64,000 bases of DNA from Lachnospiraceae bacterium (GTDB taxonomy: Bacteria > Bacillota > Clostridia > Lachnospirales > Lachnospiraceae): positions 50,190 through 114,189 of the forward strand of contig JAFYZH010000063.1 in assembly GCA_017548765.1 (NCBI GenBank), given 5' to 3'. How positions within the stretch are numbered: position 1 is the first letter of the stretch; every line of letters starts with the position of its first letter. The translations under genes were made by a program, and so were the position numbers. Positions 15,911 through 26,117 of the stretch are shown piece after piece. The notes under the pieces are model-generated. The model made no database searches and had not been told where the DNA came from. It worked only from the letters and a program-made list of their open reading frames with translations.

Positions 15911-17014
15911 ATGAAGTATCGTAGGAAACTGTTTGCGAGCAGGGACCCTTACGACTGTACCAAGTCGAAGCTGTTCCTCGCCGCGTGTAAGGAGAACCTG
16001 GACTATCTGATCGCGAATTGCGAAGACTATCGAAAGATCTGCGCGCGGTTCGGGATCCGGTCCTCGAAGGATATCAAAAAACCGGAGGACATCCCGGTCA
16101 TCCCGACCATGCTGATGAAACAGCATGATTTTCGCTCGGGCAGATATTTAGTCATGGCGACTTCTTCCGGAACCAGCGGCAGCATGAGCCACATCCGGTT
16201 CGAACTGGGAGCATTGCTCGCGGCCCTGAAAATGTCGATCAAAGTCACCCGTTATCACGGTGTCATGTCGAGCCGCCCGTGCAGGTACATTGTCATGGGT
16301 TATAAGCCGCACCGCTCGAATAAAACGGCGGTCGCAAAGACGGCGTATCTCACGACCTATCTGGCGCCGGCCATCAGCCGTAAATACATCCTGAAACATA
16401 CGAAGGACGGCTACAAGCCCGACTTCGACAGCATCGTAAAAGCCTTGAAGAAATACGAGAAGGGCGATGCGCCCGTGCGCTTCATGGGCTTCCCTTCGTA
16501 TACGTTCTTCCTGTTCCGCCTGTTGGAGGAGAGAGGGCTTTCCTTCAAACTGCCGGCGGATTCGAAGATCATGCTCGGCGGCGGTTGGAAGCAGTTCTAT
16601 CAGGAGGCCGTCGATAAAGAGACCTTCTACAAACTGGCGAAAAAGACGTTGAACATCGACGAGAAAAACATCGTGGAATTCTTCGGCGCCGTGGAGCACC
16701 CGATCCTTTATACAGACTGTGAATATCACCATTTCCACGTGCCGGTGTACAGCAAGGTCGTGATCCGCGATCCGGAGACCTTAGAGCCGCTGAAATACGG
16801 ACAGACCGGCCTGGTGAATCTCATCACGCCGATCTGCAAGGCGACGCCCATCCTGTCGATCATGACGGACGATCTGGGTATCCTGCATGACGGAAAGAAT
16901 TGCCCGTGCGGTGTAAAGTCGCCGTATCTCGAGATCGTCGGGCGCGTGGCCCCGCAAGACATCAAGACCTGCGCCGCAGGAGCGGCGGAGATCCTCCAGG
17001 GGGTGAAGATATGA
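15911..17014 (+). CDS. luxE: Acyl-protein synthetase, LuxE family
   Basis: 367 residues of the LuxE family, a member of the ANL adenylate-forming superfamily. The phosphate-binding loop is ATSSGTSGSMSH (about residues 78-89); FFGAVEHP and DDLG further on fit the adenylation core. In bioluminescent bacteria LuxE activates a fatty acid with ATP and carries it on a cysteine near the C-terminus before handing it to LuxC; here a cysteine lies 14 residues from the end (IKTCAAG). The stop overlaps the start of a luxC gene (ATGA). No luxA, luxB or luxD is in the window, so the pair probably reduces an acyl group for a purpose other than light. Confidence 0.85.
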   Translation: MKYRRKLFASRDPYDCTKSKLFLAACKENLDYLIANCEDYRKICARFGIRSSKDIKKPEDIPVIPTMLMKQHDFRSGRYLVMATSSGTSGSMSHIRFELGALLAALKMSIKVTRYHGVMSSRPCRYIVMGYKPHRSNKTAVAKTAYLTTYLAPAISRKYILKHTKDGYKPDFDSIVKALKKYEKGDAPVRFMGFPSYTFFLFRLLEERGLSFKLPADSKIMLGGGWKQFYQEAVDKETFYKLAKKTLNIDEKNIVEFFGAVEHPILYTDCEYHHFHVPVYSKVVIRDPETLEPLKYGQTGLVNLITPICKATPILSIMTDDLGILHDGKNCPCGVKSPYLEIVGRVAPQDIKTCAAGAAEILQGVKI

Positions 17015-18309
17015 TCCTCTTTGATGGTAAGACCTATGAGAGTTCCGAGCAGGATCGCCTGCTGACGGAACTGGAGAAAAGAATCCCGCAGATCCTGGCG
17101 CAGAAGCAGTTGTCGCCGGAGGTCGTCCTCGAGGCGGTGGAGTGTCTTCGCGTGGATCTGCTCGCAGGCCGCTTCGACGACCTGTTGACGTCCTTCCCGG
17201 CCGATGTCGTGGACACGTATAAGAAGCAGGCTGAGGTGCTGCTTTCCGAGAAGCAGTTGCGAAACAAATTGACGACGGAACTCGGAAACACCGAGGAATA
17301 CATCACCGATCCGGTCGATGGTTTCTCGCAGATCCGTGTACGGAAAATGCCGCTCGGCGTGCTGTTCCACATCTCCGCCGGCAACATGGACTTCCTGCCT
17401 GCCTATTCATTGGCCGAAGGTCTGATGGCGGGCAATATCAACATCCTGAAGCTGCCCTCGGCAGATAACGGACTTTCTTTGAAACTCATCCTGCAGCTCA
17501 TCGAATATCGACCGGAACTGAAGGATTTCATCTATGTTTTCGACACTTCGTCGACAGACATCCAGGGCATGCAAAAGATGGCCGGCCTGTGCAACGCGAT
17601 CAGCGTGTGGGGCAGCGATATGGCGATCGAAGCGGTCCGCGGCCTGGCACCGACGGGCGTGAAGATCATCGAGTGGGGTCAGAAACTCGGGTTCTGCTAT
17701 GTGTCGAAATTGAGCGAAGTGGAAGGCGCCGACCGCGAACTCGAAGGCCTGGCGAAGCACATCGCCATGACGAAGCAGCTTTTCTGCAGCAGTTGTCAGG
17801 TGATCTACGTCGACACGGACGACATGAAGGAGGTAAAGGAGGTAGCGAAGCGTTTTCTGCCCATCCTCGAGGCGGCCGTGAATGTCAACAAGACCGAGGA
17901 GATCGGCATACGAGCGCGGGATACTCTTGTGTCCTATACGCAGCGGCTGAAGGGTTACCTCGGCAAGGAAGAGAAGCAGGAGAATGTCCTGCGCGGACGG
18001 TCCTGTAGCGTGATCCTGTCGAAGGACAGCACGCTGGAACTGTCGCCTATGATGTGCAACGTGCTCATGAAGCCGCTGCCCCGGGCTCAGGTCGGACAGG
18101 TGATGTACGCGAACCGATATTACCTGCAGACGGCGGGCCTGATCTGCCCGCAGGGGGACCGCGAAGCATTGTCCGAGATGTTCTTGCGGTGCGGCCTGAT
18201 CCGCATTACAAAGGGCGCGGACATGAGCTCGTACTTTCCGGGCGAATGTCACGACGGCGAGTACGCACTGAGCCGCTACATGCGCGTCGTGAACGTACAG
18301 GAAATATAA
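17011..18309 (+). CDS. luxC: Acyl-CoA/acyl-protein reductase, LuxC family
   Basis: 432 residues, aldehyde-dehydrogenase-like. Recognisable are the conserved GVLFHISAGNMDFLPAYSL region, the nucleotide-binding ISVWGSDMAIEAVR, and the active-site cysteine region KQLFCSSCQVIYVD near residue 255. LuxC reduces an acyl thioester to the aldehyde with NADPH. The 4-base overlap with luxE indicates a coupled fatty acid (or amino/short acid) reductase complex. Start ATG 17011 is preceded by AGGGGGTGAAG. The natural product is unknown; aldehydes for surface glycolipid, ether lipid or secondary metabolite synthesis are possible, none shown by the sequence. Confidence 0.85.
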   Translation: MILFDGKTYESSEQDRLLTELEKRIPQILAQKQLSPEVVLEAVECLRVDLLAGRFDDLLTSFPADVVDTYKKQAEVLLSEKQLRNKLTTELGNTEEYITDPVDGFSQIRVRKMPLGVLFHISAGNMDFLPAYSLAEGLMAGNINILKLPSADNGLSLKLILQLIEYRPELKDFIYVFDTSSTDIQGMQKMAGLCNAISVWGSDMAIEAVRGLAPTGVKIIEWGQKLGFCYVSKLSEVEGADRELEGLAKHIAMTKQLFCSSCQVIYVDTDDMKEVKEVAKRFLPILEAAVNVNKTEEIGIRARDTLVSYTQRLKGYLGKEEKQENVLRGRSCSVILSKDSTLELSPMMCNVLMKPLPRAQVGQVMYANRYYLQTAGLICPQGDREALSEMFLRCGLIRITKGADMSSYFPGECHDGEYALSRYMRVVNVQEI

Positions 18310-18315
18310 AAGCAA

Positions 18316-18336
18316 AGCCCGCGTTTACGTCGGGCT
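18316..18336 (+). terminator. Hairpin after luxC
   Basis: AGCCCG/CGGGCT stem extended by CG/CG, with no T-run behind it (GGAATAAAA). A weak terminator or an RNA-stabilising hairpin between luxC and desulfoferrodoxin. Confidence 0.4.
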
Positions 18337-18369
18337 GGAATAAAAAACAATACTTTACGGAGGTGTGTT

Positions 18370-18741
18370 ATGAAGTTTTATGTTTGTGAAAAGTGTGGTA
18401 ACTTTGTTGAAATGATCAAGGAATCGGGCGTTCCAATGATGTGCTGCGGGCAGAAGATGACCGAGCTCGTTCCGGGGACATCCGATGGTGCGTATGAGAA
18501 GCACGTGCCGGTATACACTGTTGAGGGTAATAAGGTTACCGTTACCGTAGGCGCAGTTGAGCATCCTATGCTGGACGTTCACTACATCGAGTGGATCGCT
18601 GTCGAGACCGCTAAGGGCGCACAGAGAAAGTTCCTGAAGGCAGGCGAGAAGCCCGTTGCCGAGTTTACATTGACCGAGGATGATTCCGTCGTAGCGGTTT
18701 ATGCTTATTGCAATCTCCACGGACTGTGGAAGGCAGAATAA
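18370..18741 (+). CDS. dfx: Desulfoferrodoxin (superoxide reductase)
   Basis: 123 residues. The N-terminal desulforedoxin domain binds Fe(Cys)4 through CEKCG and MMCCG (residues 6-9 and about 25-26). The C-terminal superoxide reductase domain has the His/Cys ligands of the catalytic iron: EKHVPVY, VEHPM, and CNLHGLW at the end. The enzyme reduces superoxide to peroxide without making oxygen, standard in strict anaerobes. The peroxide is normally taken by rubrerythrin, encoded at 49100. ACGGAGGTG is a strong ribosome binding site, fitting high expression. A MBL-fold gene follows 17 bases later. Confidence 0.95.
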   Translation: MKFYVCEKCGNFVEMIKESGVPMMCCGQKMTELVPGTSDGAYEKHVPVYTVEGNKVTVTVGAVEHPMLDVHYIEWIAVETAKGAQRKFLKAGEKPVAEFTLTEDDSVVAVYAYCNLHGLWKAE

Positions 18742-18758
18742 GTCCGGGAGAATGCATT

Positions 18759-19391
18759 ATGGCTGAGATCATACGGATCAAAGGCGGCACGGATAATTGC
18801 TACCTGGTGGTCGAGGGGATGAACGCGATCCTGGTCGACACATCGAGTAAAAAGTCGTTGGATAAGGTGATCGAAGAGTGCGACAAATACGACCTGAAGT
18901 TGATCGTACTTACACATACACATTTTGATCATGCGGACAATGCGGCAGAGCTGGCGCGGAAGTATAACGTCCCTGTTGCGATCCACAAAGCCGACGAGGA
19001 ACTGTTTACGAGCTACAAAAAGCAACCACTGATGCCGCGTGGTGCGGTGGGGCGTGTCGTGCTGAAATTGTCGCTAAAGCAATTACGCGAGACGAAAGTC
19101 GAGCGCCCCGAGAACCTGATCTACGTACAGGAGGGCGATGACCTTTCGACCTATGGTGTAAATGCCCGGGTGCTCGAGCTTCCCGGACACACGTACGGTT
19201 CGATCGGACTGGATGTCGATGAAAAGCATTTGCTTGTCGGTGACGCTTTGGATAACTGGGTGAAGCCCGGAGTCGCGCATTTGTACCATGACCTCGAGGC
19301 GAGCCAGAAGACCGCGGAGAAGATCCGCGCCCTGGGCGAGCGAACGGTCTACTACGGACACGGAAAACCCACGAAGAACGGGAAGTTTTAG
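18759..19391 (+). CDS. Metallo-beta-lactamase-fold hydrolase
   Basis: 210 residues with the zinc-binding THTHFDHADN (HxHxDH) near residue 53, ELPGHTYGSIG carrying the third metal histidine, GDALD with the bridging aspartate, and YYGHGKPT with the last histidine. Members act as glyoxalase II-like thioesterases, lactonases or nucleases; the substrate is not evident. ATG 18759 follows GGGAG at the right distance. It is probably cotranscribed with dfx, which hints at a stress role (inference). Confidence 0.85.
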   Translation: MAEIIRIKGGTDNCYLVVEGMNAILVDTSSKKSLDKVIEECDKYDLKLIVLTHTHFDHADNAAELARKYNVPVAIHKADEELFTSYKKQPLMPRGAVGRVVLKLSLKQLRETKVERPENLIYVQEGDDLSTYGVNARVLELPGHTYGSIGLDVDEKHLLVGDALDNWVKPGVAHLYHDLEASQKTAEKIRALGERTVYYGHGKPTKNGKF

Positions 19392-19427
19392 GTCCGGAGT
19401 GGTGGAATAACAAAGGAGGTCGTAAAA

Positions 19428-20324
19428 ATGGGATATGTATCGGATCTGAGAAAAATGGTGGGACATGCACCTTTGATGGCGCCCGCCGCGATGGCGATCC
19501 TATACGATGAAAAGAAAAGGGCGATCTTACTGGAAAGACGAACGGACAATGGTTTGTGGTGCGTTCCCGGGGGAGCGCTGGAGCTCGGTGAGGATTTTAT
19601 CGACGGGTTAAAAAGAGAAGTAAAAGAAGAGACGAACCTGGATATACGGAATCCGGAACTCTTTGCGTTAAAAGCGGGAATACATATGGTATATCCGAAT
19701 GGGGATGAAATGTACTATTCGGACGCGGTGTATATCGTGAAAGAGTTTTCGGGGACGTTGGGAACGGATACCGAGAGTGACAGACTGTGCTGGATCAGCA
19801 TTGATGAACTGCCGGAGATCATGTCGACCCAGGAAGAATATGTTCATGGTTTTGTGAAGAAGATCAAAGAAGAAGAGAGCATGGCGGATAATTATATCCG
19901 CAGGATCCGGAGTAAGGTAGGACATGATAAGATCATCCTGACATTTGCCGGAGGCTGCATCTTTAATGAGAAGGGTGAAGTCCTTCTGCAGAGACGAGGC
20001 AACACGAATAAGTGGGGCTTCCCCGGAGGAGCGATCGAGATCGGAGAGACACCGCAGATGGCGGCGATCCGTGAGGCGAAGGAAGAGACGGGACTGGACG
20101 TTGAGGTCGGAAAGATCATCGGCGTATTTACGGACCTGGACATCACGTACGCGAGCGGCGATCAGGCACAAAGTGTTGTGATCGCGTACGAACTCAAGCC
20201 GGTCGGCGGAGAGCTGTACTGCGATCAGGTGGAGACCACCGAGTTGAGATATTACTCGAAGGATGAGAAGCCGGAACTGTTCACGAAATCACATGAAGAT
20301 CTTTGGAATGAGATCTGGAGATAA
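19428..20324 (+). CDS. Tandem Nudix hydrolase
   Basis: 298 residues with two complete Nudix domains. Domain 1 (~15-140) has the Nudix box as GGALELGEDFIDGLKREVKE followed by ETNL, where the usual Gly after EET is Asn. Domain 2 (~165-298) has GGAIEIGETPQMAAIREAKE followed by ETGL, fully canonical. Each domain is preceded by a similar KVGH/MVGH helix (LRKMVGHAP and IRSKVGHDK), so the gene arose by internal duplication. Nudix proteins hydrolyse nucleoside diphosphate linked compounds, e.g. oxidised nucleotides. GGAGGTCGTAAAA precedes the ATG. Confidence 0.85.
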   Translation: MGYVSDLRKMVGHAPLMAPAAMAILYDEKKRAILLERRTDNGLWCVPGGALELGEDFIDGLKREVKEETNLDIRNPELFALKAGIHMVYPNGDEMYYSDAVYIVKEFSGTLGTDTESDRLCWISIDELPEIMSTQEEYVHGFVKKIKEEESMADNYIRRIRSKVGHDKIILTFAGGCIFNEKGEVLLQRRGNTNKWGFPGGAIEIGETPQMAAIREAKEETGLDVEVGKIIGVFTDLDITYASGDQAQSVVIAYELKPVGGELYCDQVETTELRYYSKDEKPELFTKSHEDLWNEIWR

Positions 20325-20327
20325 AAT

Positions 20328-20362
20328 AAGCCCCGGGGCATGACCTCGGGGCTTGATTTTTT
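20328..20362. terminator. Bidirectional terminator between the Nudix gene and plsC
   Basis: AAGCCCCGGGG... pairs with ...CCTCGGGGCTT, followed by GATTTTTT on the + strand; the - strand side serves the convergent plsC gene, which ends at 20361. Confidence 0.8.
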
Positions 20363-21095
20363 ATGCTTGTTTCTCGCTTTCGAGCATGTTTTCGATCACT
20401 TTCTGAACGTAAGCACCGGCATGTTTGCGGTCTTCTTTTTCGAGTTCGGAAAGAAGGATCGGTTCGCCGAAGCGGAAGGTGACCTTCGCTTTGTGGATCC
20501 AGGGAGCATGATCTCCCATGATAGCTGCCGTGTTGGAGATGGCGACCGGGATGATCGGACAGCCGGATTTCTCCGCGATCTTCAGGGCGCCCTCCTTAAA
20601 GGGAAGCAGTCCTTCCTCAGGCGTTTTGTTGCGGGTACCCTCGGGGAAGATCCACATGGATATACCATGGTTCTTCACTAAGTCGATACCCTGCAGGATG
20701 GTCTTCAGGCCTTCTTTGATGTTGTCGCGGTCCAGGAAGAGACAGTAGAGCAGTTTCATCCAGTGACGGAGCAGCGGGACCTTCAACATTTCCTTCTTCG
20801 CTACGAAACCGCAGCGCCCTTTCACCAGGCGGTAGCCGACGATGATATCGAAGAAGCTCTGGTGGTTGGCGACATAGAGTACCGGTTTGTCATCCGGGAT
20901 ATTCTCCCGACCGATCACGGTCTTCTTAACGCCGGAGAAGAAGCAGATGACGGCGAATGCGCCCTGAACCATCTTAAGGGCGATCTTATCTTTTAACGGC
21001 TTGTTGAACAGGCCGATGATAAACAAAATGAACGAAAAGAGGATGCCGACGATCAGGTAGATGGCGGCGAACAGTACACTAAGTATCGTACGCAT
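20361..21095 (-). CDS. plsC: 1-acyl-sn-glycerol-3-phosphate acyltransferase
   Basis: About 244 residues. An N-terminal membrane segment (residues ~5-30) is followed by the acyltransferase motifs NHQSFFD (Hx4D, catalytic) and FPEGTR (glycerol-3-phosphate binding). The enzyme adds the second acyl chain to lysophosphatidic acid at the membrane. On the - strand AGGAGG lies 6 bases before the ATG at 21095, so I prefer this to the ATG at 21116. The start is one base after the malQ stop, so the two genes form a coupled operon, although their functions seem unrelated. Confidence 0.9.
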   Translation of the reverse strand: MRTILSVLFAAIYLIVGILFSFILFIIGLFNKPLKDKIALKMVQGAFAVICFFSGVKKTVIGRENIPDDKPVLYVANHQSFFDIIVGYRLVKGRCGFVAKKEMLKVPLLRHWMKLLYCLFLDRDNIKEGLKTILQGIDLVKNHGISMWIFPEGTRNKTPEEGLLPFKEGALKIAEKSGCPIIPVAISNTAAIMGDHAPWIHKAKVTFRFGEPILLSELEKEDRKHAGAYVQKVIENMLESEKQA

Positions 21096-21096
21096 G

Positions 21097-22695
<1,599 letters not shown>

Positions 22696-22785
22696 AGATA
22701 CTCCATTCTGCCGCCTTCCCGAAGATCGGGCGCGACATTTCAACATAAACGGCCTGCCCGTCGACCCACGGCAGACCCTAGTAAC

Positions 22786-22814
22786 ATAATAAAGGAAAAC
22801 GCGCTGAAATTCAA
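22786..22814 (-). promoter_or_regulatory. Promoter of malQ-plsC
   Basis: On the - strand TTGAAT (22814-22809), 17-base spacer, TATTAT (22791-22786). Confidence 0.7.
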
Positions 22815-22836
22815 TTGTTTTTTGGCGGGCGAAGAC

Positions 22837-22865
22837 TTGCAATTTTGTCATTTTTGGCATAGAAT
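22837..22865 (+). promoter_or_regulatory. Promoter of the MATE operon
   Basis: TTGCAA at 22837-22842, 17-base spacer, TAGAAT at 22860-22865; divergent from the malQ promoter, with 22 bases between the two -35 boxes. Confidence 0.65.
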
Positions 22866-22919
22866 CAAAGGAGCACCTTTTAAGCCCTGCGGGGGGTGGT
22901 GTGAGAAAGGGCGTTTACT

Positions 22920-24284
22920 ATGTACGATCGAAGGGAATTATTCCGAACTACTATATCCATGGCCTGGCCGGCGATGCTGGAATCGTTTTTTGTGGCATTT
23001 ATCGGCATGGTGGATTCATATATGGTCAGTTCGCTTGGCTCGGAGGCGGTCGCTTCCGTCGGACTGACGCAACAACCGAAGATGGTCGGCCTGGCACTGT
23101 TTATGGCGACGAATGTATCATTGTCCGCACTGGTCGCACGACGCAAGGGCGAGCAACGCAGGCGCGAGGCCAATGAGATCCTGTTGACATCGCTGATGTT
23201 GATCATCGTTTCGGCCATCGTCGTGGGCGCGCTGATGTCGATCTTCGCGTCACCGATCATCCATCTGTCGGGCTCGAAGCCGGAGACACATGACCGGGCG
23301 GTCGCATATTTCCGTATCATCATGAGCTGCATGGTCTTCAACTGCATCCAGATGGGCGTCAACGCGGCCCAGCGCGGCGCGGGCAATACCCGCATCACGA
23401 TGCGCACGAACATCACTTCGAACCTGGTCAATGTCTGCGCAAACTATTTGCTGATCAACGGACATTTCGGCTTCCCGGCGCTCGGCGTTACAGGCGCGGC
23501 GATCGCGACCGTGCTCGGCACCGTAGTCGCCAGCATCATGAGCGTCCTGTCCATCATGAAATCGGACGTATTTGTCAGCATTCCCTACATCATCAAAGAA
23601 AAGATCCACGCATCGAAGACGGCGCTTTTCTCGATCGTCCGCGTGGGATATAGTGTATTTTTCGAACAGTTGCTCATGCGTATCGGATTTATGCTCACCT
23701 CCATGATGGCGGCGCGGCAGGGAACGAGTCCGTTCGCAGCGCATAACGTAGCCATGAACGTCATGGGTCTGTCATTTTCCTTTGGCGACGGCCTTCAGGC
23801 GACCGCGGTCGCCCTCATCGGACGCAGCCTGGGACAGAAGGAACCGGAACTCGCGAAAGCCTACGGCGGCACGTGCCGGCGCATCGGTTTCGCCATCTCG
23901 TTGTTCCTCTCGGCTCTGTATTTCTTCGGCGCCCGGATCTTCATGCAGATGTTCTTTCCGACGGATCCCGAGTTTCCGGAGAATCCGCAGATCGTCGAGT
24001 ACGGCGTTTCCATCCTGCGCCTGTTGATCTTCATCGTGATCTTCCAGGTATCGCAGGTCATCTACATGGGCTGTCTGCGCGGCGCGGGCGACACGGCCTA
24101 CACAGCAATGGCGTCGACCATTTCGGTATCCATTATCCGTACTGCATTTGCCTACCTCGGAGCCTATATTCTCGGTTTCGGCATCGTCGGCGTGTGGATC
24201 GGCGTTTTGGCAGATCAGGTCAGCCGCTTCCTATTCGGCTGGCTGCGGTTCCGTTCCGGCAAGTGGACGAAGATCAAGATTTAA
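22920..24284 (+). CDS. MATE family efflux transporter
   Basis: 454 residues, about 12 membrane helices in two homologous halves: MAWPAMLESFFVAFIGMVDSYMV begins the first and the FAAHNVAMNVMGLSFSFGDGLQ segment belongs to the second, with GAGNTRI and GAGDTAYTA as the repeated R/G-AGDT-type signatures after helices 5 and 11. MATE proteins export cationic drugs or metabolites against Na+ or H+. Substrate unknown. The next gene, an RNA methyltransferase, starts 15 bases downstream. Confidence 0.9.
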   Translation: MYDRRELFRTTISMAWPAMLESFFVAFIGMVDSYMVSSLGSEAVASVGLTQQPKMVGLALFMATNVSLSALVARRKGEQRRREANEILLTSLMLIIVSAIVVGALMSIFASPIIHLSGSKPETHDRAVAYFRIIMSCMVFNCIQMGVNAAQRGAGNTRITMRTNITSNLVNVCANYLLINGHFGFPALGVTGAAIATVLGTVVASIMSVLSIMKSDVFVSIPYIIKEKIHASKTALFSIVRVGYSVFFEQLLMRIGFMLTSMMAARQGTSPFAAHNVAMNVMGLSFSFGDGLQATAVALIGRSLGQKEPELAKAYGGTCRRIGFAISLFLSALYFFGARIFMQMFFPTDPEFPENPQIVEYGVSILRLLIFIVIFQVSQVIYMGCLRGAGDTAYTAMASTISVSIIRTAFAYLGAYILGFGIVGVWIGVLADQVSRFLFGWLRFRSGKWTKIKI

Positions 24285-24299
24285 TTGAAAAGGCAAGAT

Positions 24300-25532
24300 A
24301 TGAAAGAAGAACAGGTTTCAGAGAAGAAAACAGAATCGATGGCGCATTGCCCGGTGGAGAAGAAGTGCGGAGGCTGCAGTCTGCTGCACCTGTCCTACGC
24401 GAAGCAGCTTGCAAAGAAGCAGCGCATGGTGGAGGGGCTTCTTCACGACTTCTGCAAGGTCGAACCCATCCTCGGGATGAAGGATCCGCTGCACTACCGG
24501 AATAAGGTCAATGCGACCTTTGCCTATACGAAGGAGCGCAAGATCGTTTCCGGAATCTACCAGGAGGGGACGCATCGCGTCGTTCCGGTGGAGTCGTGTT
24601 GGATCGAGGATGAGACGGCAGATGCTGTGATCCAGACTATCCGCGGCCTGCTTCCTTCCTTCAAGATCAAGACCTATGATGAGGATACCGGCTTCGGTCT
24701 GCTGCGGCACGTCATGGTGCGCATCGGAAAGAAGAGCGGCCAGATCATGGTGGTGCTCGTGCTGGCATCGCCCATCCTGCCTTCGAAGAATAACTTCGTG
24801 AAGGCGCTGTTAAAGGCGCATCCGCAGATCACCACGGTGATCCTCAACGTAAATGATAAAAAGACGACCATGGTCCTGGGAGAGCGAAATATCACCCTCT
24901 ACGGACCGGGGTTTATTGAAGATACCCTCGGTACACTGACCTTCCGGATCTCACCCGGTTCGTTCTATCAGGTGAATTCCGTGCAGACCGAGCGGCTGTA
25001 TGCGACGGCGATCGATTTCGCAAAATTGACCGGAAAGGAAACGATCCTCGATGCTTATTGCGGGATCGGAACCATCGGCCTGTTTGCCGCATCGAAGGCG
25101 GCACACGTCATCGGCGTGGAACTGAACGGCGCTGCCGTGGCCGACGCCCGCATCAACGCCAAACGTAATAAGATTCAAAACGCGGAGTTTTTCGTGGGCG
25201 ACGCCGGCGATTTCTGCCGGAAACTGGCTGGCCAGTCTGCCGCACCCGATGTGGTCTTCATGGACCCGCCCCGAAGCGGAAGCTCCGAGACGTTTATGAA
25301 GAGCCTGATCACCATGGCTCCGAAGCGTATCGTTTATATTTCCTGTAACCCCGAGACGCTGGCCCGCGACCTGAAGTATATGACGACGCACGGAAAGTAT
25401 AAGGTTACGCGCTGCATTCCCGTGGATATGTTCCCCGCGACGGAACATGTGGAAGTCGTGAGCCTTTTGCAGAAAATGAGCAACACCCGGGAAAGAACGA
25501 TCACACCGGATGTCGATCAGAAAGAACGATAA
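24300..25532 (+). CDS. 23S rRNA (uracil-5-)-methyltransferase, RlmD/TrmA family
   Basis: 410 residues. The N-terminal 4Fe-4S cluster motif CPVEKKCGGCSLLHLSY is typical of RumA/RlmD-type enzymes. The TRAM domain usually in front is absent. The catalytic part has SPGSFYQVNSVQTERLY, motif I LDAYCGIGTIGLF, MDPPRSGSSE (motif IV) and the nucleophilic cysteine in YISCNPETLARDL. It methylates C5 of a uridine in rRNA with SAM. ATG 24300 is preceded by AAAAGG; an in-frame TTG at 24285 is possible. Located 15 bases after the MATE gene. Confidence 0.88.
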   Translation: MKEEQVSEKKTESMAHCPVEKKCGGCSLLHLSYAKQLAKKQRMVEGLLHDFCKVEPILGMKDPLHYRNKVNATFAYTKERKIVSGIYQEGTHRVVPVESCWIEDETADAVIQTIRGLLPSFKIKTYDEDTGFGLLRHVMVRIGKKSGQIMVVLVLASPILPSKNNFVKALLKAHPQITTVILNVNDKKTTMVLGERNITLYGPGFIEDTLGTLTFRISPGSFYQVNSVQTERLYATAIDFAKLTGKETILDAYCGIGTIGLFAASKAAHVIGVELNGAAVADARINAKRNKIQNAEFFVGDAGDFCRKLAGQSAAPDVVFMDPPRSGSSETFMKSLITMAPKRIVYISCNPETLARDLKYMTTHGKYKVTRCIPVDMFPATEHVEVVSLLQKMSNTRERTITPDVDQKER

Positions 25533-25580
25533 AGACGCGAACAGTTGAAATGCAGGAAAAGGGATAAGGATGAAGATAGT

Positions 25581-26081
25581 ATGGAGCTACGAAAAATCAA
25601 CACACAGGATGCATTTGCCCAATGGGAATACACAACGGCTTTGCCGGCAGATGAAAATGGACTGACCAACCCATATAATGGTGTTTCATATGATGAATAT
25701 GTAGAAAAAGTACTTCCTGAATTGATCTCGTATGAACATCCGGTAAATATGCCTGAATGGTTTGTGCCTGAAACATATTATTATCTGTGGGATGACGGGC
25801 ATCTTGTCGGAGAGTTTAGGATCAGGCATCATCTTACGCAAGCACTTCGAACAGGTGCGGGGCATATCGGTTATAGTATCTTGAAGGGTGTTCGCGGTAA
25901 AGGCTACGGAACAGAAGGCTTAAGGCTTACGGTTATGATCGCAAAAGACATTATTCCGGAGGACGAGATATATTTGCGGGTCAATAAAGATAATATTGCG
26001 TCCCAAAAGGTCATGATAAAAAACGGAGCTCGAATCGCAGGAGAAGATGAAACCCATCTGTTTATGCGAATAGCAAAATGA
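25581..26081 (+). CDS. GNAT family N-acetyltransferase
   Basis: 166 residues. The acetyl-CoA loop is HIGYSILKGVRGKGYGTEGL (RGKGYG), followed by VNKDNIASQKVMIKNGA, a clear GNAT C-terminal half; the N-terminal half has GEFRIRHHLTQAL typical of a Firmicute group of predicted acetyltransferases. ATG 25581 chosen after AAGGATGAAG; an upstream in-frame TTG at 25545 is less supported. GC is lower than in the flanking genes (AT-rich codons), suggesting a separate history. Substrate unknown. Confidence 0.85.
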   Translation: MELRKINTQDAFAQWEYTTALPADENGLTNPYNGVSYDEYVEKVLPELISYEHPVNMPEWFVPETYYYLWDDGHLVGEFRIRHHLTQALRTGAGHIGYSILKGVRGKGYGTEGLRLTVMIAKDIIPEDEIYLRVNKDNIASQKVMIKNGARIAGEDETHLFMRIAK

Positions 26082-26117
26082 TCCGGATTTGAAGCATCGT
26101 ATTTTAGGAGGTTTCGT

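Noticed and set aside
15911-18309. Bioluminescence operon
   Set aside because: Only luxE and luxC are present; luxA, luxB and luxD are absent and the organism looks anaerobic.
24285-25532. Extended starts of several genes (24285, 25545, 33294, 40971, 58966)
   Set aside because: Ribosome binding sites point to the internal starts listed; upstream extensions are shadow translations of neighbouring genes or promoters.
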